From Actinomycetota bacterium (lineage in GTDB: Bacteria; Actinomycetota; Thermoleophilia; Gaiellales; Gaiellaceae), in NCBI GenBank assembly GCA_016870235.1, contig VGCB01000025.1:1-11825 (forward strand): a stretch of DNA of 11,825 nt, written 5' to 3'. Shown piece by piece: positions 1-4,672 of the stretch. Position numbers and translations under genes: made by a program. Every line of letters starts with the position of its first letter. Within the stretch, counting starts at the first letter, position 1. A model generated the notes under the pieces. That model searched no databases and had not been told where the DNA came from. It worked only from the letters and a program-made list of their open reading frames with translations.

Positions 1-658
1 CGCCGCGGCCGCCCACGACGTCGGCGCCACGCTCGTCGTCGACAACACGTTCGCCTCGCCGTACCTGCAGACCCCGCTCGACCTCGGCGCCGACGTCGTC
101 ATCCACTCGGCGACCAAGTACCTCGGCGGCCACTCCGACGTCGTCTCCGGCGTGATCGCGACGAACGACGCTGCGATCTCGGAGCGGCTCCGATTCCTCC
201 AGAACTCGCTCGGCGCGATCCCCGGCCCGTTCGACGCGTGGCTCGTGCTCCGCGGCCTGAAGACGCTCGCGGTCCGGATGCGGCAGCACTGCGAGAATGC
301 GCGCGCCGTCGTCGAGTTCCTCTCGGGCCACCCGCGAGTCGAGCGCGTCCTCTACCCGGGGCTCCCCGACCATCCCGGGCACGAGATCGCCGCCCGGCAG
401 ATGCGCGACTTCGGCGGCATGGTCTCCTTCCTGCTCGCGAGCGAGGAGGAAGCAGTCGCGACGGTCGCGCGCACGAAGGTCTGGACGCTCGCAGAGTCCC
501 TCGGCGGCGTCGAGAGCTTGATCGAGCACCCGTACCGCATGACGCACGCCTCGACCGCCGACGCGCCGTTCGCCGCTCCCACCAACCTCGTGCGCCTCTC
601 GGTCGGGATCGAATCGGCCGAAGACCTCGTGGCCGACCTCGACGACGCGCTGTGTTGA
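1..658 (+). CDS. metB: Cystathionine gamma-synthase/lyase, 3' part (5' end outside window)
   Basis: PLP-dependent trans-sulfuration enzyme of the Cys/Met metabolism fold-type I family, acting in the cytoplasm on O-acyl-homoserine plus cysteine or on cystathionine. The frame is open from base 2, giving 218 visible residues, a little over half of the usual 380-400. Visible residue 14 is the Asp of VVDNTFASPYLQTP, the family's cofactor-contacting strand. The Schiff-base lysine is K39 in SATKYLGGHSD. The C-terminal signature TLAESLGGVESLIEHP followed by MTHAS is intact. A Glu sits in ESLIEHP where cystathionine gamma-lyases have their specificity Glu; actinobacterial MetB-type enzymes also carry it, so synthase and lyase cannot be separated from sequence. 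It ends in TGA just before a strong hairpin (670-733). The ATG-like start at 152 is internal to the enzyme and is not the gene start. Family assignment is firm; the symbol is tentative. Confidence 0.5.
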   Translation, partial: AAAAHDVGATLVVDNTFASPYLQTPLDLGADVVIHSATKYLGGHSDVVSGVIATNDAAISERLRFLQNSLGAIPGPFDAWLVLRGLKTLAVRMRQHCENARAVVEFLSGHPRVERVLYPGLPDHPGHEIAARQMRDFGGMVSFLLASEEEAVATVARTKVWTLAESLGGVESLIEHPYRMTHASTADAPFAAPTNLVRLSVGIESAEDLVADLDDALC

Positions 659-669
659 TTGCATGCCTG

Positions 670-733
670 CACGTCCTTCTCGCGCGTCAGGTGGAGTGAG
701 GGACCGACGTACCTGACGCGCGAGAAGAACGTG
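670..733. repeat. Hairpin repeat, copy A (conserved GTGAGGGAC loop)
   Basis: The left arm 677-692 (TTCTCGCGCGTCAGGT) and right arm 711-726 are perfect 16-bp complements around an 18-nt loop, GGAGTGAGGGACCGACGT. An outer 5-bp extension (CACGT/ACGTG, 670-674 and 729-733) pairs past a 2x2 mismatch. The element starts 11 nt after the metB-like stop and could end that transcript, but no T-run follows. The same loop recurs at 909-926 and, inverted, at 1527-1543, so this is a dispersed repeat rather than a gene-specific terminator. Confidence 0.5.
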
Positions 734-744
734 CCCACTTGGTC

Positions 745-871
745 AGGGCTGGGGCTCGAATCAAACGCTCCGTCTCCTGAAGCCAGGGGAACGGGGCTCC
801 CCTAGGGAACCCCTCCTGCACTCGGATCCTCCACCTCGCCCTTCCGCGTCTGGCTTCAGCCAGACGCGACC
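745..871 (+). repeat. Body of composite repeat unit A
   Basis: This stretch follows hairpin A and matches 960-1086 closely over its whole length. Shared blocks in order are GGGCTGGGGCTCGA, CCTGAAGCCAGGGGAAC, GGGAACCCCTCC, CACCTCGCCCTTCCGCGTC and a terminal palindrome at 845-868. That palindrome has 11-nt arms, CGCGTCTGGCT and AGCCAGACGCG, around TC. Block CTGAAGCCAG (778-787) is also the complement of CTGGCTTCAG (850-859), so a longer fold is possible. There is no credible reading frame. Confidence 0.5.
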
Positions 872-887
872 TTGATCGAGTGCTCGG

Positions 888-947
888 CCGTGTTCTCGCG
901 CGTCCGGTGGGGTGAGGGACCGACGTACCAGACGCGCGAGAACACGG
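888..947. repeat. Hairpin repeat, copy B
   Basis: Arms 888-908 and 927-947 pair over 21 bp with a single C/A mismatch (905 against 930). The 18-nt loop 909-926, GGGGTGAGGGACCGACGT, differs from the copy A loop at one position. The core TTCTCGCGCGTC recurs 216 bp after its position in copy A. The outer stem here is CCGTG against CACGG, whereas copy A has CACGT against ACGTG, so both sides of the stem have changed together. Confidence 0.5.
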
Positions 948-959
948 CTCCACTGTTGT

Positions 960-1086
960 AGGGCTGGGGCTCGAGTCGATCGATTCGTTTCCTGAAGCCA
1001 GGGGAACGAGGTTCCCCTTGGGAACCCCTCCGGGACTCGGGTCCAGCACCTCGCCCTTCCGCGTCTGGCTTCAGCCAGACGCGACC
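960..1086 (+). repeat. Body of composite repeat unit B
   Basis: Second direct copy of the unit body at 745-871. It contains an internal hairpin, GGGGAAC (1001-1007), GAG, GTTCCCC (1011-1017), then GGGAACCCCTCC and the terminal palindrome at 1060-1083, identical to 845-868. In copy A the equivalent internal hairpin has one mismatch. No coding signal is present. Bases 1087-1163 after it are single-copy and show nothing recognisable. Confidence 0.5.
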
Positions 1087-1163
1087 CGACGGACGCCGTC
1101 GATCACCAGGGCGTCAGAGCGCGGAAGCCCTGATCCCGTGCAGACTGCCTCGTCCCTGGAGAC

Positions 1164-1428
1164 GCGTCTGGCTGAACCTGGATCCACCGATTCGCGCGGG
1201 CGGATGCATCCTGCCGGGCCCGCCAGGCCGCGTACCACCTGGGCTTCGCTTGATCTCGATCACCTCGGTGGTGTTCACCCAGGCGGCGCGCTCCGCGCGC
1301 GGAACCGTTCGCAAAGGCACACGCATTCACGAACGGTTCCGCGCACGTCCTGACGACCCCGGCAGGCGCGCGCAGTCGAATGATCGAGCGATCACGCGCA
1401 TCGGTGGATCCAGGCTGAAGCCAGACGC
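1164..1428. repeat. Element bounded by imperfect inverted repeats of about 34 bp
   Basis: The left end (1164-1198) and the reverse complement of the right end (1395-1428) both read GCGTCTGGCT, then a 2-3 nt variable patch, then an identical CCTGGATCCACCGAT (1177-1191 and 1400-1414), then a GCGCG-type end. The interior of about 200 bp is non-coding and rich in smaller inverted repeats: CCTGGG/CCCAGG at 1238/1278, CACC/GGTG near 1261, and a perfect 15-bp hairpin at 1297-1344. The size and terminal inverted repeats resemble a non-autonomous transposable element (MITE). I see no target-site duplication, and no transposase is present. Confidence 0.5.
1297..1344. repeat. Perfect 15-bp hairpin inside the 1164-1428 element
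   Basis: GCGCGGAACCGTTCG (1297-1311) and its exact complement (1330-1344) enclose an 18-nt loop, CAAAGGCACACGCATTCA. The loop length matches hairpins A and B, but the arm and loop sequences are unrelated. No T-run follows on either strand, so a terminator is unlikely. Confidence 0.5.
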
Positions 1429-1564
1429 GGAGGCCCTGGGGCACGGCGCCAGACTCGACCTCGAGGGAGGGCCCCCAGGGAACCGGAGGTTCCCGGCTTC
1501 AGGATCCGCAGGCTCGCGCGTCTGGTACGTCTGTCCCTCACCCACCAGGCGCGCGAGCCTGCGG
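1413..1564 (-). repeat. Composite repeat unit, inverted copy C, with hairpin at 1506-1564
   Basis: Read on the minus strand this starts with a 21-bp hairpin (1544-1564 against 1506-1526, one G-T type mismatch) around a 17-nt loop, GGGTGAGGGACAGACGT. CTGAAGCC follows, then the internal hairpin GGGAACC/GGTTCCC (1478-1494), a diverged spacer, and CGCGTCTGGCTTCAGCC (1414-1430). The order matches units A and B, but the GGCTGGGGCTCGA block is missing and the terminal palindrome is broken, running into CTGGATCCACCG. The outer edge at 1564 abuts a Nudix-like gene remnant. Confidence 0.5.
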
Positions 1565-1580
1565 CAGCAAACACAGCGGG

Positions 1581-1694
1581 GTCGAGTGGCTGCCTGTGGA
1601 ACGCGCCGAGGAGGCGATCGCGGCGGGCGAGGTGACGGACGGGTTCACGCTCACGGCGCTCCTCTGGACGCTGCGGGCTCCCACGAGCCGCTGA
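1581..1694 (+). pseudogene. C-terminal remnant resembling a Nudix hydrolase (ADP-ribose pyrophosphatase type)
   Basis: In this frame the DNA reads VEWLPVERAEEAIAAGEVTD, then GFTLTALLWTLRAPTSR and TGA: 37 codons. The pattern of a Trp-x-Pro strand, a short helix, GE(V/I)xD and a helix with xTLxALL is the usual C-terminus of ADP-ribose pyrophosphatase-like Nudix proteins. The Nudix box and everything N-terminal are absent, and the matching sequence begins within about 15 nt of repeat copy C. The simplest reading is a gene whose 5' part was lost when the repeat tract formed or expanded. The family match is from memory of the C-terminal pattern only; a chance resemblance is possible. Confidence 0.5.
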
Positions 1695-1796
1695 CGCCCG
1701 CGTCGCGAGCACGGTCGTCGCGCGGCGGTCGACGGCCGCGCCACCCGCCGAAACGGAATTGGTGCAAAGTCGACACGCAATCGGCACACGCCGACA

Positions 1797-1825
1797 CAGA
1801 CACGCAACACCTTCCCCGATAGAAT
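1797..1825 (+). promoter_or_regulatory. Putative sigma-70-type promoter
   Basis: CAGACA (1797-1802) and TAGAAT (1820-1825) are separated by 17 nt, matching the -35 consensus at four positions and the -10 at five. Transcription would begin near 1832, immediately before AGGGGAGGAGGT. The next solid gene starts at 1995, leaving a leader of about 160 nt. The metallo-hydrolase also has its own closer leaderless-type -10, so this may be a second promoter or one belonging to an unrecognised small product. Confidence 0.5.
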
Positions 1826-1861
1826 CGATCTCAGGGGAGGAGGTCGGTGGCCCAGGGACAG

Positions 1862-1876
1862 TGTCCGAAACGGACA
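1862..1876. repeat. Short inverted repeat TGTCCG-AAA-CGGACA
   Basis: A perfect 6-bp inverted repeat with a 3-nt AAA centre, preceded by another half-site in the order GGACA, TGTCC, GGACA (1856-1876). It lies about 30 nt downstream of the predicted transcription start from the 1797-1825 promoter. It could be an operator or a small RNA hairpin; nothing identifies a regulator. Confidence 0.5.
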
Positions 1877-1982
1877 GCGCAGGCGGGCGACGACGGACGA
1901 GCAGCGGGCGCGGCGGGCGCCGTCGACAGCCGATCACACCGACACCCCCGCACCCGTCGCCGGCCCCCGACCGGCCCTCGGG

Positions 1983-1988
1983 TACCGT
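1983..1988 (+). promoter_or_regulatory. Leaderless-type -10 element for the metallo-hydrolase
   Basis: TACCGT ends 6 nt before the GTG at 1995, placing the expected transcription start at the start codon itself. There is no Shine-Dalgarno sequence. The same TANNNT-to-start geometry occurs before four other genes in the window. Confidence 0.5.
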
Positions 1989-1994
1989 CCCGCC

Positions 1995-2861
1995 GTGAGG
2001 AGCCACGCCCCGATCGACCTCCTCCACCGCGGTCTCGAGCGCGGCGTCGCGAGCTACGTCGTCGAGACGAGCGACGGCCTCGCGCTCCACGACTGCGGCC
2101 CGGCGAGAACCCTCGCTGCGCTCGAAGCGGGCCTCGCGGAGCGGGGCCTCGCGTTCGCCGACCTCCGGCACATCCTCCTCTCGCACATCCACTTCGACCA
2201 CGCCGGGGCCGCCGGCGCGATCGTCCGCGCGAACCCGGCGATCCAGGTCCACGTCTCCGCGATCGGAGCCCCACACCTGATCGACCCGACGCGGCTCGAG
2301 GCGAGCGCGCGCCGCCTCTGGGGCGACGCGTTCGACACGCTCTGGGGCGCCGTGACGCCGATCCCCGAGGAGAACCTCCACATCGTCGGCGGGAGCGTCC
2401 TCGGGCTCGAGTGCTTCCCCACCCCCGGGCATGCACGCCACCACGTCTCGTACCTCCACGAGGACGGGACGCTGTACGCCGGCGACTCGCTCGGTGTCCG
2501 GATCACGCCGGGCAGCTACATCATCCCACCGACGCCGCCGCCCGAGATCGACCTCGACGCCTGGGAGCTCACGATCGAGGAGAGCCGCCGCCGCGCGCCT
2601 GCGCGTCTCGCGCTCAGCCACTACGGCGTCTTCGACGACGTCGAGTCGCACATCGACACGCTCGAGGCGACGCTCCGGCTCTGGGCCCGCCGCGTCGAGG
2701 AGGGCATGGGCGAGGAGACGTTCACGCGCCTCGCCCGCTCGGAGCTCGCCGCCTCCGATCGCGAGCTGATGCCGATGTACGAGAACGCCGCCACGATCGG
2801 CAACTGCCACTCGGGCATCGCCAGGTACTGGCGGAAGCGCAGGGAAGCGGCTGGTTCGTGA
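1995..2861 (+). CDS. Metallo-beta-lactamase-fold hydrolase
   Basis: A cytoplasmic-type MBL-fold metallo-hydrolase of 288 residues without signal peptide. All canonical metal ligands are visible: H64, H66, D68 and H69 in SHIHFDHAGAAG, H146 in PTPGHARHH, D164 in YAGDS and H209 in LSHYG. It should therefore be a catalytically competent dinuclear metal enzyme. The substrate cannot be told; the broad family includes glyoxalase II-like thioesterases, lactonases and other hydrolases. The C-terminal part after residue 215 is a helical extension beyond the core fold. The GTG start is chosen because TACCGT lies 6 nt upstream (leaderless geometry) and the protein begins directly with the first beta-strand region. 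It is followed within 6 nt by a hairpin repeat and appears monocistronic. Confidence 0.5.
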   Translation: MRSHAPIDLLHRGLERGVASYVVETSDGLALHDCGPARTLAALEAGLAERGLAFADLRHILLSHIHFDHAGAAGAIVRANPAIQVHVSAIGAPHLIDPTRLEASARRLWGDAFDTLWGAVTPIPEENLHIVGGSVLGLECFPTPGHARHHVSYLHEDGTLYAGDSLGVRITPGSYIIPPTPPPEIDLDAWELTIEESRRRAPARLALSHYGVFDDVESHIDTLEATLRLWARRVEEGMGEETFTRLARSELAASDRELMPMYENAATIGNCHSGIARYWRKRREAAGS

Positions 2862-2866
2862 CGCCC

Positions 2867-2921
2867 TAGTGCGGCGTCTCACAACCTCAGACAGGAAAGG
2901 TCGTTGTGAGACGCCGCACTA
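2867..2921. repeat. Perfect 19-bp hairpin repeat (copy 1), possible terminator
   Basis: Left arm 2867-2885 (TAGTGCGGCGTCTCACAAC) and right arm 2903-2921 are exact complements around a 17-nt loop, CTCAGACAGGAAAGGTC. It begins 5 nt after the metallo-hydrolase stop and could terminate it, although no T-run follows. A diverged second copy lies at 2938-2994. Stem and loop lengths resemble hairpins A-C upstream, but the arm sequences differ. Confidence 0.5.
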
Positions 2922-2937
2922 CCATGCCTTCTTCTGA

Positions 2938-2994
2938 CAGTGCGGCCTCATGGGCGCTGGAGTGACCCGTCGAACGTTGTGCGAGGCCGCACTG
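2938..2994. repeat. Diverged hairpin repeat (copy 2) spanning the exporter's start codon
   Basis: CAGTGCGGCCTC (2938-2949) and GAGGCCGCACTG (2983-2994) are perfect 12-bp complements. The arms align with copy 1: AGTGCGGC-CTCA against AGTGCGGCGTCTCA, and CGTTGTGCGAGGCCGCACT against CGTTGTGAGACGCCGCACT, with overall lengths of 55 and 53 nt. The ATG of the MFS gene is the first base of the 33-nt loop, so the first 15 codons of the annotated gene lie inside the repeat. Confidence 0.5.
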
Positions 2995-4212
2995 GCGCCG
3001 CTCGGCCATCGGGAGTTCCGGCTCCTCTTCGCCGGCCGCGTGACGTCGTTCATCGGCAGCGCGATGGCGCCGATCGCGCTCGCGTTCGCCGTCATCCACC
3101 TGGGCGGCTCGCCAACCGATCTCGGCCTCGTCGTCGCAGTCGGCGTCGTTCCCCTGATCGTCTTCCTGCTCGTCGGCGGCGTCATCGCCGATCGGATCCC
3201 GAAGAACGTGGTCATGGTCTGGTCGAACGTCGGCGCGGCGGCCGTCCAGGGGGTGGCGGCGGGGCTCCTCCTCGCCGGCGTGGCCGAGATCTGGCACCTG
3301 GCGGCGATCTCGCTCGCGCGGGGCACGATCAGCGCGCTCTTCTTCCCCGCCTCTTCCGCGATCGTCCCGCAGACGGTGCCGCGGAGCCTGCTGCAGCCCG
3401 CGAACGCGCTTCTCCGGCTCGGGATCAACGGCACCAACGTCGGCGGGGCCGCGCTCGGCGGGCTGATCGTGGGCCTGGCCGGCCCCGGCTGGGCCTTGCT
3501 CGTCGACGCAGCCTCGTACCTCGTGTCCGCGGTCGTGCTCGCGCTGATGCGGGTCGAGAGCCCCGCGGACGCCGGCGCCAGGCTGTTCCTCGCCGAGCTG
3601 AAGCTGGGCTGGCGCGCGTTCGCCGCCCGGACGTGGCTCTGGGTCGTCGTGATCGCGTTCGCGTTCGGGAACGCCCTCGAGTCGGGCGCGATGACGGTTC
3701 TCGGCCCGATCGTCGCGGAGCAGTCGCTCGGCGGCGCCACCACATGGGGGCTCGTCCTCGCCGCCCAGGGCATCGGGCTCGTCGCCGGCGGGCTCGTCGC
3801 CGGCGGCCTCGTCGCTCTGCGGATCCAGGCGCGCCGACCGCTCCTGTTCGGCGTGCTCGGCGCCTGCGCGCTCCCACTCCCGATCGTCCTGCTCGCGATT
3901 CCGGCCCCCGCGATCGCGATCGCCGCCGGCGCCTTCGCCCTCGGCGTCGGGATCGAGGTGTTCGCGGTCAACTGGGACCTCTCCGTCCAGGGACACGTCC
4001 CCGCGGAGCTCCTCTCGCGCGTCTACGCCTGGGACGCGGTCGGCTCGATCGCGCTGATGCCGATCGGCCTCGCGATCGTCGGCCCGATCGCCGAGACGGC
4101 CGGAACGAGCGCGGCACTGTGGGGCTGCGCCGCGCTCGGCCTCCTCGCGATGACGGCGCAGCTGCTCGTCCGCGACGTGCGCGAGCTCGGCCGCCCCGCG
4201 CTCGACGCATAG
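2950..4212 (+). CDS. Major facilitator superfamily exporter (EntS-like, MFS_3 type)
   Basis: A 12-TM inner-membrane secondary transporter of 420 residues, normal for the family, probably a proton-driven drug or small-molecule exporter. The N-terminus LAPLGHREFRLLFAGR followed by TSFIGSAMAPIALAF is the usual beginning of EntS/MFS_3 exporters. Motif A between TM2 and TM3 appears as GGVIADRIPKN. The substrate is unknown. The start is uncertain: ATG 2950 has neither a Shine-Dalgarno sequence nor a leaderless -10, an in-frame TGA at 2935 blocks extension, and codons 1-15 fall inside a hairpin repeat. GTG 2962 or TTG 2977 are alternatives, and family similarity begins only about residue 15. It converges on DUF2237 with both stops in one hairpin. 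Confidence 0.5.
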   Translation: MGAGVTRRTLCEAALAPLGHREFRLLFAGRVTSFIGSAMAPIALAFAVIHLGGSPTDLGLVVAVGVVPLIVFLLVGGVIADRIPKNVVMVWSNVGAAAVQGVAAGLLLAGVAEIWHLAAISLARGTISALFFPASSAIVPQTVPRSLLQPANALLRLGINGTNVGGAALGGLIVGLAGPGWALLVDAASYLVSAVVLALMRVESPADAGARLFLAELKLGWRAFAARTWLWVVVIAFAFGNALESGAMTVLGPIVAEQSLGGATTWGLVLAAQGIGLVAGGLVAGGLVALRIQARRPLLFGVLGACALPLPIVLLAIPAPAIAIAAGAFALGVGIEVFAVNWDLSVQGHVPAELLSRVYAWDAVGSIALMPIGLAIVGPIAETAGTSAALWGCAALGLLAMTAQLLVRDVRELGRPALDA

Positions 4213-4246
4213 CCCAGCCGGCGACGCCAGCCCGGCCGGCTATGCG
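4206..4246. terminator. Bidirectional hairpin between convergent genes
   Basis: CGCATAGCC (4206-4214) pairs with GGCTATGCG (4238-4246), and inside it GCCGG (4217-4221) pairs with CCGGC (4232-4236). The exporter's TAG (4210-4212) lies in the left arm and the DUF2237 TAG (4242-4240, minus strand) in the right arm. No T-tract follows on either strand, so its role as a shared terminator is inferred from position and symmetry. Confidence 0.5.
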
Positions 4247-4605
4247 GAGCGGGCCTGGAAGTCCTCGAGCGTCGCGAACTCGAGAGCCGAGACGTGCGTC
4301 GCCTCGAGGACGACGGGCGGCGCCACGTCCGCCTCGAGGGCCTCGCGCCAGCGGTCGGCGCAGACGCACCAGCGGTCGCCGGGCTGGAGGCCCGGGAAGC
4401 CCCACTCCGGCCGCGGCGTCGAGAGGTCGTTGCCGACGGCCTTCGAGAACGCCAGGAACTCCTCCGTCATCTCCGCGCAGACGACGTGCATCCCCCGGTC
4501 CTGTGGCCCGGTGCGGCACGTGGCGTCGCGGTAGAAGCCCGTCAGCGGATCGAACGAGCAGGGCTCGAGCTCGCCTCCGAGGACGTTGCGGCCGGCGGTC
4601 TCCAC
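4240..4605 (-). CDS. DUF2237 family protein
   Basis: A small soluble protein of 121 residues, full length for DUF2237. Family hallmarks are present: NVLGGELEPCSFDPLTGFYR at the N-terminus, CRTGPQDRGMHVVCAEMT, FSKAVGNDLSTPRPEWGFPG, then GDRWCVCADRW and APPVVLEATH. The several conserved Cys residues suggest metal binding or redox chemistry, but the family has no established function. Start is GTG at 4605, supported by TAGAGT 6 nt upstream (leaderless geometry). It diverges from the biotin carboxylase with only 67 nt between the two start codons, so the two promoters may influence each other. Confidence 0.5.
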   Translation of the reverse strand: METAGRNVLGGELEPCSFDPLTGFYRDATCRTGPQDRGMHVVCAEMTEEFLAFSKAVGNDLSTPRPEWGFPGLQPGDRWCVCADRWREALEADVAPPVVLEATHVSALEFATLEDFQARSA

Positions 4606-4611
4606 GGCCCC

Positions 4612-4617
4612 ACTCTA
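4612..4617 (-). promoter_or_regulatory. Leaderless-type -10 element for DUF2237
   Basis: On the minus strand TAGAGT is followed by GGGGCC and then the GTG start at 4605, a 6-nt spacing that places the transcript 5' end at the start codon. No convincing -35 is visible. Confidence 0.5.
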
Positions 4618-4659
4618 TGCGAGCGACGGGAACCGCACCGGCGCGAGACGCGGACGGAA

Positions 4660-4665
4660 TATGCT
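4660..4665 (+). promoter_or_regulatory. Leaderless-type -10 element for biotin carboxylase
   Basis: TATGCT lies 7 nt before ATG 4673. It overlaps the alternative in-frame ATG at 4661, which would then be upstream of the transcript, so it argues for 4673 as the true start. Confidence 0.5.
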
Positions 4666-4672
4666 CGGGCGG

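Larger units (their letters stand above)
1695..1994 (+). other. Gene-free leader region before the metallo-hydrolase
   Basis: These 300 bases contain no convincing gene. The left part (1695-1760) is featureless GC-rich sequence. From 1761 the composition shifts to AC-rich on this strand (CGACAC, CGGCACACG, CGACACAGACACG), followed by a promoter-like pair (1797-1825), a purine-rich AGGGGAGGAGGT (1833-1844) and a small inverted repeat (1862-1876). The rest is Pro/Arg-coding GC-rich sequence that reads open in several frames, as is usual at this base composition. Confidence 0.5.

Noticed and set aside
670..733. Classical rho-independent terminator after the metB-like gene
   Set aside because: The stem is long enough, but no T-run follows on the plus strand and the same hairpin recurs away from gene ends, so I list it as a repeat.
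687..1444. Small open frames across the repeat tract (such as 687-1049 minus, 1018-1353 plus, 1103-1444 minus)
   Set aside because: They run through hairpins and repeat copies, have no conserved protein pattern and no start signals.
670..1564. CRISPR array
   Set aside because: The repeats are long, few, internally palindromic, in both orientations and without regular unique spacers; there are no cas genes.
1847..2869. A 340-residue open frame starting just after AGGGGAGGAGGT
   Set aside because: Despite the good Shine-Dalgarno, most of it overlaps the metallo-hydrolase out of frame and it is Arg/Pro-rich without any motif. Only a short leader could be real, and that is noted as a finding.
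1392..2882. A 496-residue open frame on the minus strand
   Set aside because: It is antisense to the well-supported metallo-hydrolase and to the repeat tract; its composition is typical of a shadow frame.
4661..4672. ATG 4661 as the accC start
   Set aside because: It overlaps the likely -10 TATGCT, and family members begin at the MEKVLIANRGE equivalent, which is ATG 4673.
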